In this document: positions 35,967-44,255 of the stretch, piece by piece | How the letters are laid out: each line of letters opens with the position of its first letter | Numbering within the stretch: the stretch's first letter is position 1 | Source of the DNA: an uncultured Clostridium sp. | GTDB taxonomy: Bacteria > Bacillota > Clostridia > Clostridiales > Clostridiaceae | Direction of reading: 5' to 3' | DNA: 64,000 nucleotides | NCBI GenBank assembly: GCA_937927335.1 | Contig: CALBDU010000043.1 | Coordinates: forward strand, 45,956 to 109,955 | Notes under the pieces: model-generated | Told to the model about the DNA's origin: nothing | What the model saw: only the letters and a program-made list of their open reading frames with translations | Databases searched by the model: none | Made by a program: the position numbers and the translations under genes

Positions 35967-36800
35967 ATGGAAAACAAATATATTAACCTGCTGAATTATA
36001 TGAAAAAGCTGGAAAGCGCCGTTGTAGCCTTTTCGGGAGGTGTTGACAGTACATTCCTGTTAAAGGCTGCCCGGGAAGCCCTTGGAAATAAAGCAGCGGC
36101 CCTGACAATCGTATCTCCCTATATTCCCAGGTGGGAGGTAGAGGAAGCTAAAGAGCTGGTAAAAACTATAGGAATCAGGCATGAATTTATCCATATTCCC
36201 GAAATAATGGAGGAAATCAGGTATAACCCTGCAGACAGATGCTATCTCTGTAAAACTGCTGTTTTTTCTATGATCAAGGATTTTGCAGCGAAAAATGGCT
36301 ACAAGTATGTTGTGGATGGCACAAATGCTGATGATATAAATGATTACAGACCAGGCCTCAGGGCTTTAAGAGAGCTTGAAATAAAAAGCCCCCTGCTGGA
36401 AACAGGATTAAACAAGGCTGAGATCAGGGAGTTATCCAGAAAATTAAATCTTCCAACCTGGGATAAACCTTCTTACGCTTGCCTTCTTTCCAGAATTCCA
36501 TATGGAACTGAGCTGAAAACTGAGGATTTTATAAAAATAGAAAAATCGGAAAAGTTCCTTATGGATAAAGGATTTAGGGCAGTACGGGTGAGATGTCACG
36601 GAGACCTGGCCAGGATTGAAGTACCAAGAGGGAATATTGAAGATTTATTTAACGTTGCTTTATTGGATGAAATCTCAAAGGAGCTAAAGAAATTTGGTTT
36701 TAAATATATAACTCTTGATATTCAGGGCTACAGAACCGGAAGCCTGAATTCAGATGTAGCAGAAACTGTTATAGAAAAGGAGAATCACCATGGGATCTGA
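35967..36800 (+). CDS. larE: Sacrificial or [4Fe-4S] sulfur transferase LarE
   Basis: Adds sulfur to pyridinium-3,5-biscarboxylic acid mononucleotide in nickel-pincer nucleotide synthesis. The 277-aa PP-loop enzyme has AFSGGVDSTFLLK (about 21) and VVDGTNADDIND. The sulfur-donor cysteine is C172 in KPSYACLLSRIPYG. A CxxC pair, C92 and C95 (RCYLC), is also present; LarE proteins with three such cysteines have been proposed to carry a [4Fe-4S] cluster and act catalytically instead of sacrificing the Cys, which is the likelier mode here. It overlaps larB by 11 bases. Confidence 0.93.
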   Translation: MENKYINLLNYMKKLESAVVAFSGGVDSTFLLKAAREALGNKAAALTIVSPYIPRWEVEEAKELVKTIGIRHEFIHIPEIMEEIRYNPADRCYLCKTAVFSMIKDFAAKNGYKYVVDGTNADDINDYRPGLRALRELEIKSPLLETGLNKAEIRELSRKLNLPTWDKPSYACLLSRIPYGTELKTEDFIKIEKSEKFLMDKGFRAVRVRCHGDLARIEVPRGNIEDLFNVALLDEISKELKKFGFKYITLDIQGYRTGSLNSDVAETVIEKENHHGI

Positions 36801-37536
36801 TGATATTAAAATCCTTCTGGATAAAGTAAAGGATGGAAGCATTTCCATAGAAGCTGCGGTAAACAAGCTGGCTGATCTCCCCTATAAGGACCTGGGTTTC
36901 GCAAAAATAGACAATCACAGGGAGCTTAGAGTGGGATATCCGGAAATCATATACTGCTCAGGCAAAACCGTAGACCAGGTTAAGGAAATATTCAAATTTA
37001 TGGATACTAAAAATAATAATATACTGGGTACCAGAGCTGGCAGCGAAATGTATGCAGCAGTAAAAGAAATTTGCCCTGCTGCTGAGTTTAACGAGCTTGC
37101 GAGAACAATTACCGTTAAAAAGAGGGATATTCCTTTAACCGAGTCATATATTGCAGTTATTACTGCCGGAACCTCGGATATGCCTGTATCTGAGGAGGCC
37201 GCAGTAACAGCCGAAATATTCGGAAACCGGGTTGAAAGGATCAACGATGTTGGAGTGGCTGGAATCCACAGGTTGTTTAGCAAGCTTGATATAATTCGAG
37301 GAGCTAAAGTAGTGGTAGCAGTCGCCGGCATGGAGGGTGCCCTGGCAAGCGTTGTTGGAGGATTAGTGGATAAGCCTGTTATAGCCGTACCCACTAGTGT
37401 AGGCTATGGAGCCAATTTCGGTGGAATATCCGCCCTGCTCTCCATGCTAAACAGCTGTGCCAGCGGTACAAGTGTTGTAAACATAGATAATGGCTTTGGC
37501 GCCGGATATATTGCCAGCATGATAAATAAACTGTAA
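36790..37536 (+). CDS. larB: Pyridinium-3,5-biscarboxylic acid mononucleotide synthase LarB
   Basis: Carboxylates the nicotinic acid ring of NaAD and hydrolyses it, the first step of nickel-pincer cofactor synthesis. The 248-aa length is normal. The C-terminal PurE-like domain is clear (AVITAGTSDMPVSEEA, VAGMEGALASVVGGLVDKPVIAVPTSVGYGANFGG) and the catalytic Cys is at 223 in NSCASGTSVVNIDNGFGAG. It overlaps larE. LarC, the nickel insertase, and LarA are not in the window, so the pathway must be completed elsewhere. Confidence 0.94.
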   Translation: MGSDDIKILLDKVKDGSISIEAAVNKLADLPYKDLGFAKIDNHRELRVGYPEIIYCSGKTVDQVKEIFKFMDTKNNNILGTRAGSEMYAAVKEICPAAEFNELARTITVKKRDIPLTESYIAVITAGTSDMPVSEEAAVTAEIFGNRVERINDVGVAGIHRLFSKLDIIRGAKVVVAVAGMEGALASVVGGLVDKPVIAVPTSVGYGANFGGISALLSMLNSCASGTSVVNIDNGFGAGYIASMINKL

Positions 37537-37542
37537 AAAATA

Positions 37543-37569
37543 GCACTGCCATCAAACAGATGACAGTGC
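37543..37569. terminator. Bidirectional terminator between larB and the sensor kinase gene
   Basis: GCACTG-C-CATC and GATG-A-CAGTGC form an imperfect hairpin with AAACA loop, A/T-rich on both sides, between convergent genes. Confidence 0.65.
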
Positions 37570-37573
37570 ATTA

Positions 37574-39475
37574 TTATTTATTAAATTCAATTATTGATTT
37601 AAAAAGATCCCCATCTATCTGGATAGTAAGGCGCCCTCCCTGCATTTCAACTATGCTTTTTGCAATTGCAAGGCCTAAGCCTGAACCCTCTGTACTTCTA
37701 GATTGATCTCCCCTTTTAAACCTTTCGAATATTTCATCCACATCAAAATTCAATTCAAATGCAGAAATATTTTTCATAACAATATATACACTGCTTTCCT
37801 TTTCAATTACATCAATATAAACCCTGGTATTTTTCTGGGAGTACTTTAAAATGTTTCCAATGAGGTTTTCGAAAACTCTCCAGGTCTTTTTGCCATCTAA
37901 ATCAATATAAACCTTATGATTAGGATAGTTAGCCTTAAACTCCAGGGAGGCTTCCCTTATTTTTTCATCAAATTCAGCCAATGACTGATTTAAAAGAGAT
38001 ATTACATCAAGAGTTTCAATATTTAGCTCAACAGAACCACTGGCTATTTTTGATGCTTCAAACAGATCCTCTATAATAACCTTCAGCCTTTGTGATTTTC
38101 TGTCCAATATACTTATGTATTCGCCCATTTCCGCCCTTGAAATATCCTCTTTTTTAAGGAGGTCTATATAATTTATTATTGAGGTCAGTGGAGTTTTTAA
38201 ATCATGAGACACATTTGTTATAAGCTCAGACTTCAGCCTTTCACTCTTCATTTCGCTTTCAAGGGAGTTTTTAAAGCTTTTACGCATATTGTTTATATTA
38301 ACAGCAAGCTTGTTAAGATTTCCCCGACCTTTTTCATCTATGCTGTAATTTAAATCACCTGCAGTTATAGCTTCGGTACCTTGAATTATTTTATTCAAGT
38401 ATCTTATTTTTCCTATAATGTACCTTGGCATAAATAAAATATACAACAAAATATATGCAGTTAAAACAAGTGGAAAATACCTCATGTTATTCTCAATTGA
38501 TAATACAAAGCCACTAATACATGTACCAAATATAACTGTTAAAAAAATTACATATGCAGTTTTTGATCCAATACTTTTTTTATCAAAGTCATCTGCAGCC
38601 TTTTTAATGAATCTGCTGGTAAAAGCTTTTTCCCATTCCTCCTGCAGCGACAGTTTGCTTTTAGGAAAGGTTGCAAAACTAGTTATTGCAAATGCCCCAT
38701 AGAAGGAAGTTATAACTAGCTTCAGCAGCTGATCCAAGCCCATGGGCATATAGAAAAAAGACATGTTAAATATATAAACAACCATAGCTGCTGTGTACAA
38801 TAGAAATAAAACAACTCTTAAATCAAAGGATGCCTTCTTTTTATATGCTTCACCGAGACTGCAACACCTGATGCCCCTTTTGGCTGGCAGTACCGCTGCC
38901 AGTAAAAACATTACAGCCGCCACAAAGCATATCCATGACTCCTTTATCACCCTCTGCCTTATGGACAGGTAATATTTATAGCCCTCTATTATTTCATTGT
39001 ATCCCTGAGTATTTTTATCTATCACTATCCAGCCTTCAGAATTGGTATTTTTAAACCACAAATTTATCTCGGGATAAATAGTGTCTCCGATTATGTATGC
39101 AGGCAGCTTAAGAGAGTATAAGCCGCTTTCATTGATGTATCTGTTAATGTCTGTATTACCTTTAATGTTAGTATAAACAGCCCTGCCGCTGTTGAATATT
39201 ATATAATATCTTAGTGCAGGCTTGCTTTCCAGATATTTTTTTATGACCCCATATTCCGTATCACTGCTGCGTATTTCAGTATTAAGCCTCACTGCATTCT
39301 TCATATATTCAGCAGCTTCACTTTTAAACTGCATGCTGTTGAAATAATAGTCCCGTCTGAAGTAGTTATGGTTTTTCATTATATCCACTGCAGATATCAA
39401 TGTTCCGGCAAGAAAAACCGAAGCAGCTATGAAAAAAATAAAGCATAAGATTTTATTTTTCGATTTTATATCCAA
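37574..39475 (-). CDS. Membrane histidine kinase (HAMP-HisKA-HATPase)
   Basis: A 633-aa sensor. It starts with a membrane segment (about 10-30), an external region of about 150 residues (about 35-180), and then several more membrane segments spread over about 185-345, giving an unusually complex membrane domain. A HAMP-like region (about 345-400: GDLNYSIDEKGRGNLNKLAVNINNM) is followed by HisKA with NVSHDLKTPLTSIINYIDLL (His near 420), then the HATPase with FENLIGNILKYSQ, FERFKRGDQSR and GSGLGLAIAKSI. The kinase part resembles VanS/PhoR types. It overlaps its response-regulator gene by 23 bases. The signal is unknown. Confidence 0.92.
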   Translation of the reverse strand: MDIKSKNKILCFIFFIAASVFLAGTLISAVDIMKNHNYFRRDYYFNSMQFKSEAAEYMKNAVRLNTEIRSSDTEYGVIKKYLESKPALRYYIIFNSGRAVYTNIKGNTDINRYINESGLYSLKLPAYIIGDTIYPEINLWFKNTNSEGWIVIDKNTQGYNEIIEGYKYYLSIRQRVIKESWICFVAAVMFLLAAVLPAKRGIRCCSLGEAYKKKASFDLRVVLFLLYTAAMVVYIFNMSFFYMPMGLDQLLKLVITSFYGAFAITSFATFPKSKLSLQEEWEKAFTSRFIKKAADDFDKKSIGSKTAYVIFLTVIFGTCISGFVLSIENNMRYFPLVLTAYILLYILFMPRYIIGKIRYLNKIIQGTEAITAGDLNYSIDEKGRGNLNKLAVNINNMRKSFKNSLESEMKSERLKSELITNVSHDLKTPLTSIINYIDLLKKEDISRAEMGEYISILDRKSQRLKVIIEDLFEASKIASGSVELNIETLDVISLLNQSLAEFDEKIREASLEFKANYPNHKVYIDLDGKKTWRVFENLIGNILKYSQKNTRVYIDVIEKESSVYIVMKNISAFELNFDVDEIFERFKRGDQSRSTEGSGLGLAIAKSIVEMQGGRLTIQIDGDLFKSIIEFNK

Positions 39476-40139
39476 TGCCCCACACCACCTTCAAGTATTT
39501 AGGATCCTTCGGATTTATCTCAATTTTTTCCCTTATCCTTCTAATATGCACAGCAACAGTATTCTCAGAGTTGAAATAAGGTTCATTCCAAGCCCTTTCA
39601 TATATTTGTTCTATGGAAAAAACTGTTCCTGGATTGTCCATGAGAAGCTCCAAAATCTTGTACTCTATAGATGTAAGCTTAACTAAAGTACCCTCCACAG
39701 TAACCTGTTTGGTTTTTTTATTCAACACAAGGTCTCTTACATTAATTTCATCCTCGCTTTTGTATGTTCCAAGGTCCACATATCTTCTCAATTGAGATTT
39801 AACTCTTGCCGTAAGCTCCATGGGATTAAAGGGTTTTGTTATGTAATCATCCGCTCCGATATTCAAGCCTGCGATTTTATCTGAATCCTCAGATTTAGCC
39901 GAGAGCATAATAATCGGGATATTTTTATGTTCCCTTATTTTAAGAGTGGCATCGAAACCATCCATATTAGGCATCATTATATCCATTAGAATGAGGTGGA
40001 TATCATTGGTTTCCAGAATGTTCAGGCATTCCAAGCCATCTCCAGCCTTAAATACAATCATTTCTTCATTTTTTAAATATATTTCAATGGCATTTCTTAT
40101 AGCCTCATCGTCATCCACAACTAATATATTGTACTGCAA
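39453..40139 (-). CDS. OmpR/PhoB-family response regulator
   Basis: A 228-aa regulator. The receiver domain (1-120) has the phospho-Asp in LILMDIMMPNMDG, acidic pocket VVDDDEAI and conserved Lys in DYITKPFNPMEL. The C-terminal winged helix (about 130-228) is OmpR-type (LTSIEYKILELLMDNPG, AVHIRRIREKIE). It is upstream of and overlaps the kinase gene, so the pair is cotranscribed. The target genes are not evident. Confidence 0.94.
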   Translation of the reverse strand: MQYNILVVDDDEAIRNAIEIYLKNEEMIVFKAGDGLECLNILETNDIHLILMDIMMPNMDGFDATLKIREHKNIPIIMLSAKSEDSDKIAGLNIGADDYITKPFNPMELTARVKSQLRRYVDLGTYKSEDEINVRDLVLNKKTKQVTVEGTLVKLTSIEYKILELLMDNPGTVFSIEQIYERAWNEPYFNSENTVAVHIRRIREKIEINPKDPKYLKVVWGIGYKIEK

Positions 40140-40222
40140 ACTTATCCCCGCCTTTCACATAAAATTATATCATGACACAATAACAAGTACTATTTTTAAA
40201 TAATTAAAATTTTATTAAATGA

Positions 40223-40247
40223 AAAACGCTATACAAAAGTACAGCGC
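40223..40247 (-). terminator. Terminator after the HD-domain gene
   Basis: On the minus strand CGCTGTAC and GTATAGCG arms around TTTT are followed by a T-run. Confidence 0.7.
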
Positions 40248-40253
40248 ATATTT

Positions 40254-40826
40254 TTATAAATCTCCCCTCAAGCCTATTTCTTCTGCCACGTTCTGCATTC
40301 CTTTTATTGTTTCCGCTATTACCTCTTCCATGGAGACTCCCAGTTTTTCCGCTCCTCCTTCAATTACTTCCCTGTTTACGCCGGCAGCGAAGCTTTTCTG
40401 TTTCCATTTCTTCTTAACGGACTTAACCTCCATATCCAATATGCTTTTTGTGGGCCTCATCAATGCAGTGGCTGTAATAAGTCCTGTTAGCTCATCTATA
40501 GTGAACAACACCAGCTCCATTTTTTCTTTTGGTTCCACATCAATACATATTCCATAACCATGGCATTGTACTCCGTGTATGTAATCCTCAGGATATCCTG
40601 CTTCCCGTAAAAGCTCCCCCGCTTTTACACAATGCTCTTCAGGATACATTTCATAGTCGATATCATGGATTAATCCGATAACTCCCCATTTATCAACATC
40701 TTCATTGTACAGATCTGCAAAATGCCTCATAACTGCTTCCACAGAAAGCGCATGCTTGATAAGGCTGTCGCTTTTGTTATATTTTTTTAAAAGCTCCAGT
40801 GCATCCTGTCTTGTAACTTGTGCCAT
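40254..40826 (-). CDS. HD-domain protein
   Basis: A 190-aa cytoplasmic HD-superfamily phosphohydrolase. HD core: LIKHALSVEAVMRHFA (first His), GLIHDIDYEMYPEEH (His-Asp pair), VQCHGYG and LFTIDELTGLITATALMRP (last Asp). The start ATG 40826 has AGAGGGAA at good distance. Such proteins hydrolyse nucleotides or small phosphate esters; substrate is unknown. The gene is separate from the neighbouring two-component genes by a terminator. Confidence 0.85.
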   Translation of the reverse strand: MAQVTRQDALELLKKYNKSDSLIKHALSVEAVMRHFADLYNEDVDKWGVIGLIHDIDYEMYPEEHCVKAGELLREAGYPEDYIHGVQCHGYGICIDVEPKEKMELVLFTIDELTGLITATALMRPTKSILDMEVKSVKKKWKQKSFAAGVNREVIEGGAEKLGVSMEEVIAETIKGMQNVAEEIGLRGDL

Positions 40827-40966
40827 AATATATTCCCTCTTTCCTTTGTAAAAGATTTGCATTTATATAATATTATACACCTCCAAACTCTAGATTCAAT
40901 TAAATATTTATTTTGAAAAATGAAAGCGTATACAATTAATTTTTTAAAAAAGTTTTAAAAAAAGTG

Positions 40967-40995
40967 TTGACATTGCAAAAAATACATGATAAATT
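40967..40995 (+). promoter_or_regulatory. SigA promoter of the ilvC T-box transcript
   Basis: TTGACA (40967-40972), 17-base spacer, TAAATT (40990-40995), just upstream of T-box 1. The same box pair recurs before the Leu T-boxes. Confidence 0.85.
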
Positions 40996-41011
40996 GATTA
41001 AAATAATAAAT

Positions 41012-41221
41012 GCATTGACGAGGAAGAGTAAGAAGGTCAGAACTTTTAAAGAGAGTGGGGTTAGGTGAAAGCCCACAAAGGGATAAATTCTGAAAATCAC
41101 CTCCGAGCAGCAGGCTGAATTAATAGTAAGCCACGCCGGCAAAGCCGTTAAAATTTTAAGTTATAAAATGGGTGGTACCGCGAGCAGACTTCGCCCCAAT
41201 GGGATCAAGTCTGTTTTTTTA
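41012..41221 (+). promoter_or_regulatory. T-box riboswitch 1, Ile specifier (ATC), for ilvC
   Basis: The leader has AAAGAGAGTGGGG and GGTGAAAGCCC Stem I elements, a specifier in GAAA-ATC-AC (41096-41098), and T-box sequence GGGTGGTACCGCG (41170-41182). The terminator pairs CAGACTT with AAGTCTG and ends in a T-run at about 41220. It controls ilvC in response to uncharged tRNA-Ile. Together with the promoter it fills most of the 500-base gap before ilvC. Confidence 0.95.
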
Positions 41222-41324
41222 TACGCTTTTTTAGTAAAATCACCCAATCAGTTGCATGTAATCACTAGTGAAAATTTAATATGCAGAATATTTTGAAATC
41301 AAATAGAATTTACGGAGGTTTAAA

Positions 41325-42329
41325 ATGGCTAAGTTATATTACGATAATGACGCAGATTTAAAGTTACTGGAAGGAAAAAAAGTAGCAGTTATAGGCTATG
41401 GAAGTCAAGGACATGCACATGCATTGAACATGAAGGACAATGGAGTAAACGTAGTTGTAGGTCTGTATGAAGGCAGCAAGTCCTGGAAAAGAGCTGAGGC
41501 AGCTGGCCTTGAAGTAGATGAGGTAAGCAGTGCCGTTAAAAATTCGGATTTTGTCATGATTCTTATTCCAGATGAAAAACAGTCAAAAATGTATAAGGAA
41601 AAAATAGAACCATATCTCACACCTGAAAAAGCGCTGATATTCGCACATGGGTTCAATATACACTATGGACAGATCGTACCTCCTTCAGATGTAGATGTGT
41701 TCATGGTTGCACCTAAGGGTCCCGGCCACACTGTGAGAAGCCAATTTACAGAAGGAGCCGGAGTTCCATGCCTCATAGCAGTGCACCAGGATTTCAGCGG
41801 AAAAGCAAAACAAAATGCACTGGCATATGCTAAGGCAATCGGTGGAACAAGAGCTGGAGTGCTGGAAACAACCTTCAAGGAGGAAACTGAAACCGACTTG
41901 TTTGGTGAACAGGCAGTACTTTGCGGAGGAGTTACAGAGCTTATCAAAGCAGGTTTTGATACCTTAGTAGAAGCCGGCTACCAGCCAGAAAGCGCATACT
42001 TTGAGTGTCTCCATGAAATGAAGCTGATAGTGGATCTTCTTAACCAAGGAGGACTTAACACCATGAGATATTCAATCAGCGATACTGCTGAATATGGAGA
42101 CTATGTAACAGGTAAAAGGATTGTAAACCAGGAAACAAGAAAGGAAATGAAAAAGGTGCTTTCTGAAATCCAGGATGGTACCTTTGCAAAGAACTGGCTT
42201 GTGGAAAACCAGGTTGGAAGACCATACTTCAATTCAGTAAGGAGAATGGAAAAAGAACATCTTATTGAAAAAGTAGGTGCAGAATTAAGAGAAATGATGC
42301 CTTTTGTAAAAAGGACAAAAGTTGAATAA
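41325..42329 (+). CDS. ilvC: Ketol-acid reductoisomerase, class I
   Basis: Converts acetolactate or acetohydroxybutyrate to dihydroxy acids for Val, Leu and Ile. The 334-aa class I form has the Rossmann motif VAVIGYGSQGHAHALNMKDNG, the NADPH-loop GLYEGSKSWKRAE, AHGFNIHYGQI, KGPGHTVRSQFTEGAGVP, and KEETETDLFGEQAVLCGG with the magnesium-binding Asp and Glu. Good ribosome-binding site ACGGAGG. Located after an Ile T-box; no ilvB, ilvN or ilvD is nearby, so the rest of the pathway is elsewhere. Confidence 0.97.
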   Translation: MAKLYYDNDADLKLLEGKKVAVIGYGSQGHAHALNMKDNGVNVVVGLYEGSKSWKRAEAAGLEVDEVSSAVKNSDFVMILIPDEKQSKMYKEKIEPYLTPEKALIFAHGFNIHYGQIVPPSDVDVFMVAPKGPGHTVRSQFTEGAGVPCLIAVHQDFSGKAKQNALAYAKAIGGTRAGVLETTFKEETETDLFGEQAVLCGGVTELIKAGFDTLVEAGYQPESAYFECLHEMKLIVDLLNQGGLNTMRYSISDTAEYGDYVTGKRIVNQETRKEMKKVLSEIQDGTFAKNWLVENQVGRPYFNSVRRMEKEHLIEKVGAELREMMPFVKRTKVE

Positions 42330-42344
42330 AATTCAGTGATGGAA

Positions 42345-42570
42345 AAGTAAAAGTTTATCCCCTGGGCAAAGAGAACCGGGTATGGTGAAAACCGGTGTCA
42401 GGCAGACTTCGAAAATCATTCCGGAGAATATGGGCTGAAATAACGTAAGCTCATGAGGGTACACCCTTTATAGTGCAATGAGGTCATTTTATAAATGATG
42501 AATTTGGGTGGTACCACGGAAGTTAGCCTTTCGTCCCTGTTTTATACAAGGATGAAAGGCTTATTTTTAT
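42345..42570 (+). promoter_or_regulatory. T-box riboswitch 2, Ile specifier (ATC), between ilvC and ilvE
   Basis: Stem I elements GGCAAAGAGAACCGGG and GGTGAAAACCGG, specifier GAAA-ATC-ATT (42415-42417), T-box GGGTGGTACCACG (42506-42518), terminator pairing GCCTTTCGTCC with GGATGAAAGGC, ending in T residues near 42570. No separate promoter is evident in the 15 bases between ilvC and the leader, so it probably works as an internal T-box on readthrough transcripts from ilvC. Confidence 0.93.
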
Positions 42571-42586
42571 ATATAGGAGGGTCAAA

Positions 42587-43507
42587 ATGGAAAAATCATA
42601 CGTTTTTTATCAGGGTAAAATTGTAGAGGAAAGTGAAGTCAGCATCAGTGTCAGGTGTAAAGCCTTCAATTACGGTCTGGCAGTGTTTGAAGGAATAAGA
42701 GCTTACTGGGATAGTGAGCAGGAAGAGTTGTTTGTATTCAGGATGAAGGAGCATTATGAAAGACTTCTTCAATCCTGTAAAACCACATATATTAACATTC
42801 CTTATACAGCACAGGAGTTATGTGACTTTACAGTAGAGCTGCTTAAGAAAAATAACTACAGGGGTACGACATATATAAGACCGGTAGCTTTTAAAGGCTC
42901 AGATTCCATATCCCCTACCCTATTGGATGACGATAACAGGGTAGTGATTTACTGTCAGCCTTTAGGAAGCTATGCAGGAAAAGACGAACTCAGAGTTGCA
43001 GTTAGCTCCTGGACCAGATTGGAGGACAATATGCTTCCTCCAAGGACAAAAGCTAGTGCAGCTTATATGAACTCGGGACTGGCATCTCTGGAAGTGGTCC
43101 AAAACGGTTTTGATGAAGCAGTATTTTTAACAAAGGACGGCCATGTATGTGAAGGACCAGGAGAAAATATCTTCCTGGTTAAAAACGGAAAACTTGTAAC
43201 TCCAGCTGTTTCGGAAAATATACTTGAAGGAATAACAAGAAATACTGTAATTATGCTTGCAAAAGAAGAGCTTGGTATGGAAGTTGAAGAAAGAAAGGTA
43301 TCCAGAACAGAATTGTATTCTGCAGATGAAGTATTTTTCAGCGGCACTGCCATGGAAGTTACAGCAGTTGTAGAGGTTGACAGGCGTAAAGTTGGCACCG
43401 GACACGGAGGAGATACTTGCAAAAAAATCAAAGATTTATTCTTTGGGTTAACTACAGGTAAAAAAGAAAAATATGCACATTTCTGTACACCAGTTTATAA
43501 AAAATAA
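42587..43507 (+). CDS. ilvE: Branched-chain amino-acid aminotransferase
   Basis: PLP enzyme that interconverts Val, Leu, Ile and their 2-oxoacids. The 306-aa class IV aminotransferase has the PLP lysine K155 in RTKASAAYMNSGLASLE, the loop GLAVFEGIRAYW, and the phosphate-binding site ENILEGITRNTVI, followed by FFSGTAMEVTAV. Controlled by an Ile T-box. It is followed 21 bases later by small protein 1, which is likely cotranscribed. Confidence 0.96.
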   Translation: MEKSYVFYQGKIVEESEVSISVRCKAFNYGLAVFEGIRAYWDSEQEELFVFRMKEHYERLLQSCKTTYINIPYTAQELCDFTVELLKKNNYRGTTYIRPVAFKGSDSISPTLLDDDNRVVIYCQPLGSYAGKDELRVAVSSWTRLEDNMLPPRTKASAAYMNSGLASLEVVQNGFDEAVFLTKDGHVCEGPGENIFLVKNGKLVTPAVSENILEGITRNTVIMLAKEELGMEVEERKVSRTELYSADEVFFSGTAMEVTAVVEVDRRKVGTGHGGDTCKKIKDLFFGLTTGKKEKYAHFCTPVYKK

Positions 43508-43528
43508 TAATTAGGAGGTATATCAATC

Positions 43529-43672
43529 ATGACAGATAAGAATAGGAATTTCAAAGAAGAAAAAAACGAATCAAAGGTATATGCTGGAGGAAGAGACTAC
43601 TACCAGTACTTGAAAAATCTCAAAAATGATAAAGACAACAATGAGTACTCAGCAACATTTATGATGTTTTAA
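43529..43672 (+). CDS. Small conserved protein 1 (47 aa), branched-chain amino-acid locus
   Basis: A 47-codon gene with a strong ribosome-binding site (TTAGGAGGT, about 10 bases before the ATG). It is polar and charged up to residue 16, then VYAGGRDYYQYLKNLK (17-32), and ends EYSATFMMF. The last 31 residues are homologous to small protein 2 at 44256-44432, with the final nine (EYSATFMMF) identical. Codon use and spacing look like a true gene. It is too short for an ordinary gene scan. It has no membrane segment, signal peptide or Leu/Ile/Val codon cluster, so it is not an attenuator leader. It lies directly after ilvE in the same transcript. No family recognised; a RiPP-like precursor, enzyme-binding peptide or structural microprotein are options. 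Confidence 0.8.
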   Translation: MTDKNRNFKEEKNESKVYAGGRDYYQYLKNLKNDKDNNEYSATFMMF

Positions 43673-43693
43673 GTTAATTTTTTTAAAAAACCA

Positions 43694-43722
43694 TTGACAT
43701 AATGTTTAAAATGTTGTAAATT
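43694..43722 (+). promoter_or_regulatory. SigA promoter of the leu T-box transcript
   Basis: TTGACA (43694-43699), 17-base spacer, TAAATT (43717-43722), identical box sequences to the ilvC promoter, about 20 bases downstream of small protein 1. Confidence 0.85.
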
Positions 43723-43744
43723 ATTAAACAATATATAAAAACTA

Positions 43745-43950
43745 TGACAGGGATAAGTAAATACGGTAAATGTTTTAAAGAGACCGGTGTATGGTGGAAG
43801 CCCGGAAACAAACCTATTGAAACTCACCCTCAAGTTGCAGGCTGAATTTAGTAAGCTGTGCCGGCAAATGCCGTTATTTAATGAAGTGATAAATTTGGGT
43901 GGTACCGCGGACATATTTCTCGCCCCATGAGAAATATGTCCATTTTATTT
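43745..43950 (+). promoter_or_regulatory. T-box riboswitch 3, Leu specifier (CTC), first of a tandem pair
   Basis: Stem I element AAAGAGACCGG with GGTGGAAGCCCGG, specifier GAAA-CTC-ACC (43823-43825), T-box GGGTGGTACCGCG (43897-43909), and terminator pairing GGACATATTTCTC with GAGAAATATGTCC. Followed about 30 bases later by a second, very similar T-box, in the same orientation. Confidence 0.94.
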
Positions 43951-43979
43951 ACCCAAAAACTAAATAGAAATTAAAAGCT

Positions 43980-44185
43980 AAGATAGGATTAAGTAGGTAT
44001 GATAAATATTTCAAAGAGAGTGGGAGCTGGTGGAAGCCCATAAATATTCATATTGAAACTCCCCCTGGAGCTGCAGGCTGAATTTAGTAAGCTGCGCCGG
44101 TAAATGCCGTTATTTGATAAAGTGATAAATTTGGGTGGTACCGCGACAGACTTCTCGCCCCATGAGAAGGACTGTCTTTTTTTAT
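43980..44185 (+). promoter_or_regulatory. T-box riboswitch 4, Leu specifier (CTC), second of a tandem pair
   Basis: Stem I element AAAGAGAGTGGG with GGTGGAAGCCC, specifier GAAA-CTC-CCC (44059-44061), T-box GGGTGGTACCGCG (44133-44145), terminator arms AGACTTCTC/GAGAAGGACTGTC then T-run. Sequence similarity to T-box 3 across Stem I, the linker and the antiterminator indicates tandem duplication. It requires a second uncharged tRNA-Leu event for readthrough into small protein 2 and leuCDB. The two T-boxes with the promoter fill the 584-base gap here. Confidence 0.94.
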
Positions 44186-44255
44186 ATCAAAAATTATTTT
44201 TCATCTGGCCAGTGAAAAATGAAAATAAAAATTAATTTTTAAGGAGGAAAATGAT

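Noticed and set aside
40936..41142. 68-codon minus-strand frame in the ilvC leader
   Set aside because: It is antisense to the promoter and Stem I of T-box 1.
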